Positions 1 to 8,767 of a stretch of DNA of 64,000 nt are shown here, one piece after another. The DNA is from Sphingosinicella sp. BN140058 (GTDB lineage: Bacteria; Pseudomonadota; Alphaproteobacteria; Sphingomonadales; Sphingomonadaceae), in the NCBI RefSeq assembly GCF_004135585.1, contig NZ_CP035501.1, positions 2,427,501 through 2,491,500 on the forward strand. The letters run 5' to 3'. A program made the translations under genes and the position numbers. Within the stretch, counting starts at the first letter, position 1, and each line of letters starts with the position of its first letter. The notes under the pieces were generated by a model. That model searched no databases. It was not told the origin of the DNA and saw only the letters and a program-made list of their open reading frames with translations.

Positions 1-502
1 GGATCGCTTCCGAGATGGACAGGAAGATGACCCCCGCCCGCTTCAGCTCCTCGCGAAAGGTGGTCGCGACCGAGACGCTGTCGAACACCGCGTCGACCGC
101 GACCTTGCGCGCGCCCTCGACGCCGGCGAGCACCTTCTGCTCCTCGATCGGGATGCCGAGCTTCTCGTAGGTGCGGCGGATTTCAGGATCGAGCTCGTCC
201 AGCGACTTGAGCTCGGGCTTCACCTTCGGCGCCGCATAATAAAAAGCGTCCTGATAATCGATCGGCGGCACTTTCATCTTGGCCCAGTCCGGCGACTGCA
301 TCTCCAGCCATTTCCGATAGGCCTTCAAGCGCCAGTCCAGCATCCACTCCGGCTCGTTCTTCTTGGCCGAGATGAAGCGGACGGTGTCTTCCGACAGGCC
401 CTTGGGCGCGAAATCCTGCTCGATGTCGGAGGTGAAGCCCCATTCGTAAGTGGCCGCGCGCTCGGCGGCATCGTGGGCTTCCCGGTTCCTGACGTCACTC
501 AC
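1..502 (-). CDS. sufB: SufB, Fe-S cluster assembly scaffold subunit (partial, C-terminus off the left edge)
   Basis: Encodes the first 167 residues of SufB, the scaffold subunit of the cytosolic SufBC2D complex that builds Fe-S clusters. The N-terminus shows the family block EWGF near residue 20, [13 protein letters not shown] at about 48-60 and [13 protein letters not shown] further on. I chose the GTG at 502 because it overlaps the TGA of the upstream Rrf2 regulator by four bases (GTGA), which implies translational coupling; there is no earlier in-frame ATG. The context (regulator followed directly by sufB) is the usual head of an alphaproteobacterial suf operon, so sufC, sufD and sufS are expected beyond the left edge. 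Recognition is by family motifs; only the truncation limits it. Confidence 0.95.
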   Translation of the reverse strand, partial: MSDVRNREAHDAAERAATYEWGFTSDIEQDFAPKGLSEDTVRFISAKKNEPEWMLDWRLKAYRKWLEMQSPDWAKMKVPPIDYQDAFYYAAPKVKPELKSLDELDPEIRRTYEKLGIPIEEQKVLAGVEGARKVAVDAVFDSVSVATTFREELKRAGVIFLSISEAI

Positions 503-966
503 TTCATTTCACCTTGTAACTGGGGCTCGGCAGCGGCGGCGGCGCGGGGCGGTGCCGGCATCGCGGCATCGGCGAGACTTTCGAGGCTGACATTCTGCAG
601 GGCGCCGCGGATGGCGCCGTTGACGGCGAGAAGATGCGGCTTCACCTGGCAATTGCCCTCGAGCACGCAATCGCTGCGCGCCTCGTCCGCGCAGGTCGTC
701 ATCGCGATCGGGCCTTCGACCGCCTCGACGATGTCCGCCAGACTGATCTGCGGCGCGGAGCGCGCCAGCGTGAAGCCGCCGCCGGTGCCCCGCGCCGACA
801 CGAGCAGGCCCGATCCGGCCAACCGCCCCATCAGTTTCTGCGCAGTCGGCAGCGGCACCCCGGTTTCCTCGGAAAGCGCCGTCGCCGACAGCCGCGCACC
901 GGCCGGACGGCGGGCGGCCGCGGCCATCATCACGACGGCATAGTCCGCAAGGGAGGTGAGGCGCAT
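499..966 (-). CDS. Rrf2-family regulator of the suf operon
   Basis: A 155-residue Rrf2/IscR-type transcription factor of the SUF-associated subgroup. A winged helix-turn-helix covers about residues 1-70 ([10 protein letters not shown] start, then a [10 protein letters not shown] wing). Three cysteines at 92, 100 and 106 (spacing C-x7-C-x5-C) lie where IscR binds its cluster, so it probably senses Fe-S status. Its stop overlaps the sufB start by four bases, so regulator and scaffold are co-transcribed. A perfect inverted repeat sits 6-30 bases upstream of its start codon and is a plausible autoregulatory operator. The alanine/proline-rich tail after residue 135 is not conserved in the family as far as I can judge. 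Confidence 0.92.
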   Translation of the reverse strand: MRLTSLADYAVVMMAAAARRPAGARLSATALSEETGVPLPTAQKLMGRLAGSGLLVSARGTGGGFTLARSAPQISLADIVEAVEGPIAMTTCADEARSDCVLEGNCQVKPHLLAVNGAIRGALQNVSLESLADAAMPAPPRAAAAAEPQLQGEMK

Positions 967-971
967 GGTTC

Positions 972-996
972 CAATCGGATCGAATCTGTCCGATTG
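972..996. promoter_or_regulatory. Perfect inverted repeat upstream of the suf regulator (candidate operator)
   Basis: CAATCGGA, nine bases, then TCCGATTG: two perfect 8-base arms lying 6-30 bases upstream of the Rrf2 start codon at 966, where a repressor would block the promoter or ribosome access. Rrf2 proteins bind such dyads as dimers and usually repress their own operon. That this is the site of the adjacent regulator is inference. Confidence 0.5.
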
Positions 997-1118
997 CGCA
1001 TGTGGCGCCGATCGCCGCGTTAATCAACCCTTTGCCGCTTGCCCCGATAGAGGTCGTATCCGGCCGCGCCCACAGGGGAGCCGGTGATCATTTTCCGTGG
1101 AGTTGAGGGGGTAAATCA

Positions 1119-2333
1119 ATGCGTTTCCAATCGTTCGTCGCGGCGATCGTCGCGACGTCGCTGCCGCTGTCCGCGGTCGCAGCTCAGACCGCACCGGCAC
1201 CGACCGACGACAGTGCCGAAGACATCGCGAAGGACGCGGCGCGCGATCTCAAGGACAGCCGGTTCTACAACAAACCGGGAGCAACCCGTGCGCAATATGA
1301 CGCCGACTGGCAGGAGTGCCGGCTGATCGCGCGCGGTTCGCAGACGCCGACCGGCACCGTGCCATATTATTACAATCCGGCCGTGATCTCCCCCCTCGCC
1401 GCCGGCATCGGGGCCGGCATCGGCGGTCTCATCGCGGGTGCGATTGCCGAAGGGCAGCAGCGACGCGCTAATCGGCGCACTTGCCTGATGATCAAGGGGT
1501 GGCGCCTGGTCGAGCCTTCCGCCGCAACGTCGGCCAAGGTCGCTGCGATGGATGACGCGCAGCGTGACGCCTATTTCAACGCGGTCGTCGGCGCTGAAAA
1601 CGTGCAGGGCGAAATTACCGAGCGGACGACGTTTGCGCTGCAGCCCGATCCGGCGCTGAACCTTGACGGGACGGCAGGCCCGGGATCGGTTTTCCTCGGC
1701 AAGAAGATCGATCCGGCGGCCTCGTTCGCGCTGGCGCCCGGCGAAGGCGCCGTGGTGCTGGCATTCCGTCGTCCGGACGAAGGCAGCGCCGGCCGATCGG
1801 CCTCGCTGTCGCTGGCCCGCTACGACGTCGAGGGACGCGACCTCGTCTATCAGCCGCGGGACTGGAAGAAGAAGGGCGACAAGACCACCTATTCGACCTT
1901 CGTTGCAAGCTCCGACCGCAAGGCGCCGCTGGAGGTGCACGTGATCAGGCTGACCGCCGGCGATTACGTCGTCACCGGCACGTCCGTCGGCAAAGGCGTG
2001 ATCGTTACCAGCAATTGTTTCGGTGCTCCGACCTTTCAGGTTCGCGCCGGCGAGGTCGTCTATCTTGGAGACTTCATCCCCTTCATGGACGTCAAACTCT
2101 CGACCGGGAGCAAATTCTTCGGCCTGGCCCATGCGGAGCATTTCGACGATGCGCGCAAGGTGCTTGCCGAAAAGCAGCCGGAGCTCGCCGCATCGTTGCA
2201 GCCGGCCGTGATCAGGAACCGCGCGACCTATGGCTGTTCGGCGATCACGATGGACCGTTGGGATCTGCCCGGCAAAGAGGAACTCGCTCCGCCGGCGCCG
2301 AAGGGCGAGACGGTCGCGCTGTCGAACCGCTGA
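1119..2333 (+). CDS. Secreted protein of unknown function with a glycine-zipper-like segment
   Basis: 404 residues, no family that I recognise. A Sec signal peptide is clear (charged start, hydrophobic run, AVAAQ cleavage at about residue 22). Residues about 94-111 form a Gly/Ala-rich hydrophobic stretch (PLAAGIGAGIGGLIAGAI) like the glycine-zipper segments of outer-membrane proteins, so it may associate with a membrane. The rest is predicted soluble and beta-rich, with a charged middle part and several cysteines (67, 122 and later ones) that could pair in the periplasm. The start is supported by a GAGGGGG ribosome site about seven bases upstream. It stands alone, with a strong hairpin just after the stop. 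Confidence 0.75.
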   Translation: MRFQSFVAAIVATSLPLSAVAAQTAPAPTDDSAEDIAKDAARDLKDSRFYNKPGATRAQYDADWQECRLIARGSQTPTGTVPYYYNPAVISPLAAGIGAGIGGLIAGAIAEGQQRRANRRTCLMIKGWRLVEPSAATSAKVAAMDDAQRDAYFNAVVGAENVQGEITERTTFALQPDPALNLDGTAGPGSVFLGKKIDPAASFALAPGEGAVVLAFRRPDEGSAGRSASLSLARYDVEGRDLVYQPRDWKKKGDKTTYSTFVASSDRKAPLEVHVIRLTAGDYVVTGTSVGKGVIVTSNCFGAPTFQVRAGEVVYLGDFIPFMDVKLSTGSKFFGLAHAEHFDDARKVLAEKQPELAASLQPAVIRNRATYGCSAITMDRWDLPGKEELAPPAPKGETVALSNR

Positions 2334-2342
2334 TCCTGCGAA

Positions 2343-2366
2343 GGGGCCGGGGATCATCCCGGCCCC
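2343..2366 (+). terminator. Strong GC hairpin after the secreted protein gene
   Basis: GGGGCCGGG and CCCGGCCCC form a perfect 9-bp stem around a six-base loop, ten bases after the stop at 2333. There is no U-tract, so it may slow polymerase or protect the 3' end rather than being a classical intrinsic terminator. Confidence 0.45.
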
Positions 2367-2426
2367 GATTCCGGAATGCTCTCCGCATGCTCGATCGGTG
2401 GGGAGAGCTGTGCCATAGGCGCGATC

Positions 2427-3488
2427 ATGGCCCTCTATCCTCTGCTTCGCCCGCTCGTCTTCAATCTGGATGCGGAGCGAGCACATCGCTTGACGATTGC
2501 AGCGCTCAAGGTTCTGCCGGTAGCGGCACCGGTCCAAACGTCCGACCCGGTGCTGCGGATGGACGTTGCCGGGCTCTCTTTTCCAAACCCGATCGGGCTG
2601 GCCGCCGGCTTCGACAAGGACGCCGAAGTTCATCGGCAAATGCTGGCCCTTGGTTTCGGATTTGCGGAGGTCGGCACGGTGACGCCGCTGCCCCAGGCGG
2701 GCAATCCCAAGCCGCGTCTGTTTCGCCTGGCCGAGGATCGTGCGGTGATCAATCGCATGGGTTTCAACAATGGCGGGCTGGCGACCGCTAAGGCCCGGCT
2801 TGCCAAGCGCGATAGCCGCGTGGGGATCGTCGGCGTCAACATCGGCGCGAACAAGGACAGCGTCGATCGCGTCGCCGATTATGCGCGCGGTGTCGCCGAA
2901 ATGGCGCCGCTTGCCGATTATCTCACCGTCAACATCTCCTCGCCCAACACGCCCGGCCTGCGCGCGCTGCAGGATCGGGCGGCGCTCGCGGACCTGCTCT
3001 CGGCAGTGGTCGAGGCGCGGGCGGCGTCCGCCGCCGCGCCGCCGATCTTCCTCAAGCTAGCGCCCGATCTCGAGCGCGCCGACATCGACGACATCGCCGC
3101 GGTGTCGATCGGCCGGATCGATGCACTGATCGTCTCCAACACCACGATCAGCCGGCCGGTGCTGCGTTCGCGGCATCGTGATCAGGCCGGCGGCTTGTCC
3201 GGTGCGCCGCTCAAGGCGCTGGCACTGGCACGGCTCCGCAACTTCCGGAGCGCAACCGGCGGCGCGATCCCGCTGATCGCTGCCGGCGGCGTCGAAAGCG
3301 GCAGCGATGCGCTGGCGCGAATTCGCGCCGGGGCGAGCCTGGTGCAGCTGTACAGCGCCTTGGTGTATGAAGGGCCCGGTTTGGCGAAGCGGATCGCGGC
3401 CGATCTCAAGCGGCTCCTCGCGCGCGAGGGCTTTGCCGGCGTTGCCGAAGCGGTCGGAAGCGAACCGGCGCAAGCTCGATCAGAGTGA
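2427..3488 (+). CDS. pyrD: Dihydroorotate dehydrogenase (quinone), class 2
   Basis: Membrane-associated FMN enzyme that oxidises dihydroorotate to orotate with ubiquinone, the fourth step of pyrimidine synthesis. The 353-residue length and the N-terminal amphipathic helix (ALYPLLRPLVF) mark class 2. Visible family blocks are GLAAGFDKD, NRMGFNNGG, the catalytic-loop NISSPNTPGLR (serine is the class 2 base) and the C-terminal phosphate-binding IAAGGVESG. The open frame extends further upstream, but the ATG at 2427 begins exactly where family members begin; the extra upstream residues look non-coding. Confidence 0.95.
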   Translation: MALYPLLRPLVFNLDAERAHRLTIAALKVLPVAAPVQTSDPVLRMDVAGLSFPNPIGLAAGFDKDAEVHRQMLALGFGFAEVGTVTPLPQAGNPKPRLFRLAEDRAVINRMGFNNGGLATAKARLAKRDSRVGIVGVNIGANKDSVDRVADYARGVAEMAPLADYLTVNISSPNTPGLRALQDRAALADLLSAVVEARAASAAAPPIFLKLAPDLERADIDDIAAVSIGRIDALIVSNTTISRPVLRSRHRDQAGGLSGAPLKALALARLRNFRSATGGAIPLIAAGGVESGSDALARIRAGASLVQLYSALVYEGPGLAKRIAADLKRLLAREGFAGVAEAVGSEPAQARSE

Positions 3489-3552
3489 TCGCATCATTGC
3501 ATTGGCCAGACATCGTCCGACGCGCGACAAGCGCGTGGACAGGATTGCAGCC

Positions 3553-3786
3553 ATGCCGACAGATCTCTTGAAGACCCTCACCTATCTCTCGATCCACCTG
3601 ACGATAGGGTTCAGCGTCGCCTATTGGTTCACCGGATCCTGGAGCGTCGCGGGAGGCATCGCCCTGATCGAGCCGGGCATCAACGCCGTCGCCTTCTTCT
3701 TTCACGAGAAAGCCTGGAAGCGCGAGCTGCCGTTCGGCCTGCAGCGCCTGGTGGGACAGGCGCGGTCGCGGAGGCTTGCCTCTTAA
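3553..3786 (+). CDS. DUF2061 small membrane protein
   Basis: A 77-residue inner-membrane protein of the DUF2061 family. It has two hydrophobic segments (about residues 10-27 and 31-50) and the family blocks LTYLSIHLTIGF, EPGINAVAFFFHEKAW. The function is unknown for the family. The start at 3553 is chosen because the conserved N-terminus begins there; the frame runs further upstream only as an overlap with pyrD. It lies 64 bases after pyrD on the same strand and may be co-transcribed. Confidence 0.8.
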   Translation: MPTDLLKTLTYLSIHLTIGFSVAYWFTGSWSVAGGIALIEPGINAVAFFFHEKAWKRELPFGLQRLVGQARSRRLAS

Positions 3787-3823
3787 GCCTTGCCGCAGCC
3801 CGCGGGAAAGCTAGTGTCCCGCC

Positions 3824-5554
3824 ATGCTTCGCCATTTTATCCTGCCGTTCTCGGCGCTTCTCGCTTCCTGCGCCGCGGTGCCCGCCGTCGACAGCGGGGC
3901 CGTTCCGGCGTCCGCCGCCGCCACTGTTCCCGTGGCGCCCCGCCCCGGCATGGTTTCGGCCGCCGATCCGCGGGCGGCGGAGGCGGGACGCGAGATCCTC
4001 AATGCAGGTGGCAGCGCCGCCGACGCTGCGCTGGCGATGATGCTGGCGCTCACCGTCGTCGAGCCGCAATCGTCGGGAATCGGCGGCGGCGGCTTCTTCG
4101 TCTACCATGACGAAACGAGCGGTGGGATGTCGACGATCGACGGCCGCGAAGAAGCGCCGGCGGCTGCCGGTTCGAACTGGTTCTACACCGCGGCCGGCCA
4201 GCCTCTGCCGTATCGCCAGGCCATCCCGGGCGGCCGCAGCGTCGGCGTGCCCGGCAATATCCGGCTGATGGCCCGCGCGCACGAGGCGCATGGCAAGCTC
4301 CCCTGGGCGAAACTGTTCGAGCCGGCGATCCGCCTCGCGCGCGACGGCTTCGTGATCACGCCGCGATTCGCGCGCACGCTTGCGGCCAACGCCGATCTCG
4401 CCGCCTCGACGCCGAGCGGCCGCGGGCTCTTCTACGATGCCGACGGGACCGCCAAGCCGGCCGGGACAACGGTCCGCAATCCCGAGCTCGCCCGCTTCCT
4501 CACCGAGCTTGCAAGCCGGGGCCCCGAATGGTTCTACACGGGCCCGAACGCCCAGGCGATCGTCAGCGCCGTCAATGGTGCGGCACGCAATCCTTCGCAG
4601 ATGAAGGTCGGCGACATCGCGTCCTATGAGGCGAAGGCGCGCGATCCGGTCTGCGGCACCTATCGGCAGTACCGCATCTGCGGAATGGGTCCGCCCTCAT
4701 CCGGCGGCACCACCGTGTTCGCGATCCTGAAGCAGCTCGAGCGGTTCGACATTGCCAAGCTCGGGCCCAACGACCCGGAAGCGTGGCATCTGATCGGCGA
4801 CTCGATGCGCCTCGCTTATGCCGACCGCGAGGCCTATGTCGGCGACCCCGACAATGTTCGGGTGCCGGTCGAAGGGATGATCGATCCCGCCTATCTGAAG
4901 GCGCGATCGGCGCTGATCCAGCCGGGTAAGGCGTTGGCGCACGTCACCGCGGGAACGCCGCGGGGGGCGCCCAAGGTCGCCTCCGTGCGGGACGGCGAAG
5001 TGCCGGCGACCACCCACTTCGTCGCCGTCGATGGTGCCGGCAACGTCGCCAACATGACCTCGACGATCGAAGGTCCGTTCGGCTCCGGGCTGATGGCCAA
5101 CGGCTATTTCCTGAACAACGAGCTCACCGACTTCAACATCGTGCCCGACCTGAACGGCGTCGCCACCGCCAATCGGGTCGAGCCCGGCAAGCGGCCGCGC
5201 AGCTCGATGGCGCCGACCATCGTTTATGGTCCCGACGGAGAGGTCCGGATCGCGATCGGAGCGGCCGGCGGCGTGACGATCATCGCCCAGGTCGCCAAGG
5301 CGCTGATCGCGGTGCTCGACTGGAACATGAGCGCCCAGGACGCGATCGCGCTGCCGGTGATGATCGGCCTCGAAGACCAGTTGCGGCTGGAACGCGGCGG
5401 CACGCTCGAGGCGATGGCGCCGGCCCTGCGTGCAATGGGGCACCAGGTCGCCGTCGTCAGCCCGGGCTTCAAGGCCAATGCGATCGAGCGGATCGACGGG
5501 CATTGGGCCGGCGCCGCCGATCCCCGCAGCGAGGGCGTCGCTCTCGGCCAGTGA
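3824..5554 (+). CDS. ggt: Gamma-glutamyltransferase (glutathione hydrolase), lipoprotein
   Basis: 576-residue proenzyme that cleaves the gamma-glutamyl bond of glutathione and transfers it to water or amino acids in the periplasm. The N-terminus carries a lipoprotein signal (LLASC, Cys16), so it is probably lipid-anchored. The catalytic nucleophile is Thr396 in the TTHF motif, which becomes the N-terminus of the small subunit after self-cleavage. Other family blocks are GGNAADAA-type GGSAADAALAM, GIGGGGFFVYHD and the C-terminal PRSSMAPTIV region. It may belong functionally with the glutathione-dependent gloA/gloB genes nearby. The length is normal for the family. Confidence 0.93.
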   Translation: MLRHFILPFSALLASCAAVPAVDSGAVPASAAATVPVAPRPGMVSAADPRAAEAGREILNAGGSAADAALAMMLALTVVEPQSSGIGGGGFFVYHDETSGGMSTIDGREEAPAAAGSNWFYTAAGQPLPYRQAIPGGRSVGVPGNIRLMARAHEAHGKLPWAKLFEPAIRLARDGFVITPRFARTLAANADLAASTPSGRGLFYDADGTAKPAGTTVRNPELARFLTELASRGPEWFYTGPNAQAIVSAVNGAARNPSQMKVGDIASYEAKARDPVCGTYRQYRICGMGPPSSGGTTVFAILKQLERFDIAKLGPNDPEAWHLIGDSMRLAYADREAYVGDPDNVRVPVEGMIDPAYLKARSALIQPGKALAHVTAGTPRGAPKVASVRDGEVPATTHFVAVDGAGNVANMTSTIEGPFGSGLMANGYFLNNELTDFNIVPDLNGVATANRVEPGKRPRSSMAPTIVYGPDGEVRIAIGAAGGVTIIAQVAKALIAVLDWNMSAQDAIALPVMIGLEDQLRLERGGTLEAMAPALRAMGHQVAVVSPGFKANAIERIDGHWAGAADPRSEGVALGQ

Positions 5555-5611
5555 TTCACCGGGAAGCCCAAGCATGGGCACCGGCCGATTGAACAAACCC
5601 TGGGAGGGGAC

Positions 5612-7405
5612 ATGCGCGCGTTCGAACACTTTCCTAATCTGGTGACGATGTTCTTCAGTCGTGCCGCGGAAAAGGGCGATGGGCCCTTCCTGTGGTCGAA
5701 ATCCGAGGGAGAATGGCGGTCGATCAGCTGGCGCGAGGCCGCTGAGCGCGTAGCCTCCCTCGCCGCGGCGCTGCGCAAGATCGGTCTCGCGTCGGGGGAC
5801 AGGGTGATGCTGGTCTCGGAGAACCGGCCGGAATGGTGCATCTCCGATCTCGCGATCATGGCCGCGGGCTGCGTCACCGTGCCGACCTACATCACCAACA
5901 CGGAACGCGATCACAACCACATCCTGAGCGACAGCGGCGCCCGTGCGGTGATCGTATCGACCGCCAAGCTGGCCCGGCCGCTGCTGCCGGCGGCGATCCG
6001 ATCGAACAGCTGCGAGCATGTGATCGGGATGGAGCCGCTGCCGGGTGGGCAGGCCGGCAATGTCGCCTTTCACGACTGGTACGAGATGATCGAAGGCGCA
6101 CCGACAGACGTCGCGGGCGTTGCCGCCGAGGCGGACCGCGTCCGCCGCGAGGACCTCGCCTGCCTGATCTATACGTCGGGGACCGGGGGCGCGCCGCGCG
6201 GCGTGATGCAGCATCACGGCGCCATCCTCCACAATGTCGAAGGCTGCGTCACCGTCATCGCCGAGGATTTCGGGTGGGACGACGAGGTCTTCCTGTCGTT
6301 CCTGCCCGCCAGCCACGCCTACGAGCATAGCGGCGGCCAGTTCTTCCCGATCGGGATCGGCGGCCAGATCTATTATTCGGAAGGTCTGGAGAAGCTCGCC
6401 TCCAACATCGAGGAGGTGCGGCCGACGATCATGGTGGTGGTCCCGCGTCTGTTCGAGGTGCTGCGCCAGCGCATCCTCAAGAGCGTCGAGAAGCAGGGCG
6501 CTGTGACCAACTATCTGATGAAGCGGGCGCTCGAGATCGGTGCGAAGGATTATGCCGGTGCGGTGCCGATCTGGGATCGGCCGATGGACCTGCTGCTCTC
6601 ACGCACCCTGCGGCCGAAGATCAGCGCCCGGTTCGGCGGCCGGATCAAGGCCCTGGTTTCGGGCGGCGCGCCGCTCAACCCCGACGTCGGCATCTTCTTC
6701 CATTCGATCGGTCTGACCCTGCTCCAGGGCTACGGCCAGACCGAGGCGGCGCCGGTAATCAGCTGCAACCGGCCGAGCGCCGGGATCAAGATGGACACGG
6801 TGGGACCGCCGCTCAAGAATACCGAAGTCCGGATCGCCGACGATGGCGAGATCCTGGTCCGCGGCGAGCTGGTCATGAAGGGCTATTGGCGCAACCCGTC
6901 TCAGACCGAGCAGGCGCTGGAGGGCGGATGGCTGCACACCGGCGACATCGGCCATCTCGACGAGAAAGGCCGGCTGGTGATCACCGATCGGAAGAAGGAT
7001 CTGATCGTCAACGACAAGGGCGACAATGTCGCGCCTCAGAAAGTGGAGGGCATGCTGACCCTCCAGGAACCGATTCTGCAGGCGATGGTGGTCGGCGACC
7101 GGCGGCCCTATCTGGTCGCGGTCATCGTCCCCGATCCCGAATGGACGGCGGAGTGGACCAAGGCGCAGGGCAAGAAGCGTGATCCCGAGGCGCTTCGCCG
7201 CGATCCCGATTACGTCCGTGCAATCAGCGCCGCCGTCGATCAGGTCAACAAGGATCTCTCGGTGATCGAGAAGGTGCGCCGTTTCATCCTCGCCGATGAA
7301 GCGTTCACGGTAGAGAACGAGCAGCTCACCCCTTCGATCAAGATCCGCCGCCACGTCATCCGCAAGATCTACGACGAGCGACTGGACGCGCTGTACAAGA
7401 AATAG
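5612..7405 (+). CDS. Long-chain acyl-CoA synthetase (AMP-forming, FadD15/FAA1 type)
   Basis: 597-residue adenylate-forming ligase that activates fatty acids as acyl-AMP and then acyl-CoA. Motifs in order: the P-loop-like YTSGTGGAPRGVM (about residue 188), GYGQTEAAPV (A5 motif), YWRNPSQTEQ, GWLHTGDIG, and the hinge DRKKDLIVNDKGDNVAPQ. The domain order and the lack of an ER-type extension match bacterial COG1022 members. An AGGAGGGG-like site (CTGGGAGGGG) precedes the ATG. It follows ggt by 57 bases on the same strand but has no evident functional link. Confidence 0.92.
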   Translation: MRAFEHFPNLVTMFFSRAAEKGDGPFLWSKSEGEWRSISWREAAERVASLAAALRKIGLASGDRVMLVSENRPEWCISDLAIMAAGCVTVPTYITNTERDHNHILSDSGARAVIVSTAKLARPLLPAAIRSNSCEHVIGMEPLPGGQAGNVAFHDWYEMIEGAPTDVAGVAAEADRVRREDLACLIYTSGTGGAPRGVMQHHGAILHNVEGCVTVIAEDFGWDDEVFLSFLPASHAYEHSGGQFFPIGIGGQIYYSEGLEKLASNIEEVRPTIMVVVPRLFEVLRQRILKSVEKQGAVTNYLMKRALEIGAKDYAGAVPIWDRPMDLLLSRTLRPKISARFGGRIKALVSGGAPLNPDVGIFFHSIGLTLLQGYGQTEAAPVISCNRPSAGIKMDTVGPPLKNTEVRIADDGEILVRGELVMKGYWRNPSQTEQALEGGWLHTGDIGHLDEKGRLVITDRKKDLIVNDKGDNVAPQKVEGMLTLQEPILQAMVVGDRRPYLVAVIVPDPEWTAEWTKAQGKKRDPEALRRDPDYVRAISAAVDQVNKDLSVIEKVRRFILADEAFTVENEQLTPSIKIRRHVIRKIYDERLDALYKK

Positions 7406-7429
7406 AGCTGCCGCGCTGCGCGCGCCGCG

Positions 7430-7843
7430 TTACCTAGGATTGCGATCGTACGGCGTGAAATCGCCGAGGCTGCAGCCGCCATATTGGAAGCCCGCCACCG
7501 GATCGAAGACGTCGACGATGTCGCCGCGGCAGAGCTGCGACGTGGTGGTCTTCGTCCGCAGCGCCCGGCTGCTGGTCAGGGCCGGGCAGCCTGCGGCAGG
7601 ACGATTGACCCAGATCCGCCTTCCCGTGCCCTCGAATATGATCGCCGCCTCGCCGGCGCTCCGGTTACCGCGCAGAGTGCGGGTCGGAACGCAGCTCACC
7701 GGCGGGCCGGCCTGACGGTAATTGGCGAGTTCGGTCGCAAGCTGCGCCTGATCCGCCTGGCTCGCCCCCGCCGGCGCGCGCTCTGCCGGCTGGGTGGTGC
7801 AGCCGGCCAGGGCCGCCAGGGGCAGGAACAGGATCCGCTTCAT
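7430..7843 (-). CDS. Small lipoprotein, DUF6491-like
   Basis: 137-residue predicted lipoprotein: MKRILFLPLAALAGC gives a signal peptide with lipobox LAGC (Cys15). Six further cysteines and the C-terminal block CSLGDFTPYDR resemble the DUF6491 family found in Sphingomonas and relatives; the function is unknown. The frame has earlier ATG codons, but the ATG at 7843 has an AGGAG site seven bases upstream and starts a proper signal peptide. An FNR-like palindrome lies about 53 bases upstream of this start. It is convergent with the acyl-CoA ligase gene. Confidence 0.72.
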   Translation of the reverse strand: MKRILFLPLAALAGCTTQPAERAPAGASQADQAQLATELANYRQAGPPVSCVPTRTLRGNRSAGEAAIIFEGTGRRIWVNRPAAGCPALTSSRALRTKTTTSQLCRGDIVDVFDPVAGFQYGGCSLGDFTPYDRNPR

Positions 7844-7895
7844 CGTCATTCTCCTCGCAGGCGAGAACGCCATGGCGGGCGTTCGGACGCACCCC

Positions 7896-7909
7896 TTGAT
7901 CCAGATCAG
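7896..7909. promoter_or_regulatory. FNR/FixK-like palindrome upstream of the lipoprotein gene
   Basis: TTGATCCAGATCAG differs from the FNR/FixK consensus TTGAT-N4-ATCAA only at the last base. It lies about 53 bases upstream of the lipoprotein start (7843), a position suited to a Crp/FNR-family activator. A related palindrome precedes the DUF6894 gene at 22.4 kb. The assignment is inference. Confidence 0.4.
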
Positions 7910-7915
7910 ACGGAT

Positions 7916-8644
7916 TCAACCCCGGAAAGCGTCCTTGGCCAGCCGCCTTTCGGCGAGCTCCTCCGCCGATCGTGCCCGCATGAACGGGTTGGTCGCGCGT
8001 TCGAGCGCGATCGTCGTCGGTACCGTCGGTTCATTGACGGCGCGCGCCGCCTCCACCCGCACCATACGATCGCGAAGCGCCTGATTGTTGGGCTCCACGA
8101 CGAGTGCGAAGCGACCGTTGGAGAGCGTATATTCGTGCGCGCAATAGACCCGGGTCTCGGCGGGCAGCTTGCTGAGCCGCTGGAGATTGGCGTGCATCTG
8201 TGCGGCTGTTCCCTCGAACAACCGGCCGCAGCCCATCGCGAACAGGGTGTCGCCGACGAAGGCCGCCTGCGCCGAGGGAAGATGGTAGGCAATGTGCCCG
8301 GCGGTGTGCGCCGGCACCTCCATCACGTCGGCTTCGATCGCACCGATCCGCACCCGATCGCCTTCGCGCACCTCGCGATCGAGCGTCGGGATTCGCGCAG
8401 CCTCCCCGGCGGGGCCTGCCACCGTGCATCCGGTCGCTTCCTTCAGAGCCGCATTGCCGCCGGTATGATCGGGATGCCAATGCGTGTTCCAGATCTGCGT
8501 GATCCGCCATCCCCGCGCCTCGGCGGCGGCGAGGACCGGCGCGGCCTCGGCCGGATCGATCACCACCGTCTCGGCGGACTGCGGGTCGTGGAGCAGCCAG
8601 ATGTAATTGTCGGAGAGAGCAGGGATGCGGACGATCTCGATCAT
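7916..8644 (-). CDS. gloB: Hydroxyacylglutathione hydrolase (glyoxalase II)
   Basis: 242-residue metallo-beta-lactamase-fold enzyme that hydrolyses S-lactoylglutathione to lactate and glutathione, the second step of methylglyoxal detoxification. The binuclear metal motif THWHPDH (His55, His57, Asp59, His60) is intact, followed by AHTAGHIAYHL, FVGDTLFAMGCGRLFEG and AHEYTLSN, all typical of GloB. The length is normal. gloA lies about 640 bases upstream on the same strand but with an opposite-strand gene between them, so they are not in one operon. Confidence 0.95.
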   Translation of the reverse strand: MIEIVRIPALSDNYIWLLHDPQSAETVVIDPAEAAPVLAAAEARGWRITQIWNTHWHPDHTGGNAALKEATGCTVAGPAGEAARIPTLDREVREGDRVRIGAIEADVMEVPAHTAGHIAYHLPSAQAAFVGDTLFAMGCGRLFEGTAAQMHANLQRLSKLPAETRVYCAHEYTLSNGRFALVVEPNNQALRDRMVRVEAARAVNEPTVPTTIALERATNPFMRARSAEELAERRLAKDAFRG

Positions 8645-8767
8645 GGGGTCTTCTTATCGAAAGCAGCCGAACGGATCACGTACTTCCGAAAGGTCGGCAA
8701 CAGTGTCGCACTTGACCCTCGATCGTCCGGTCGGCACCTTGGTCCAGCCGAGATTGGGGGCGACGCG

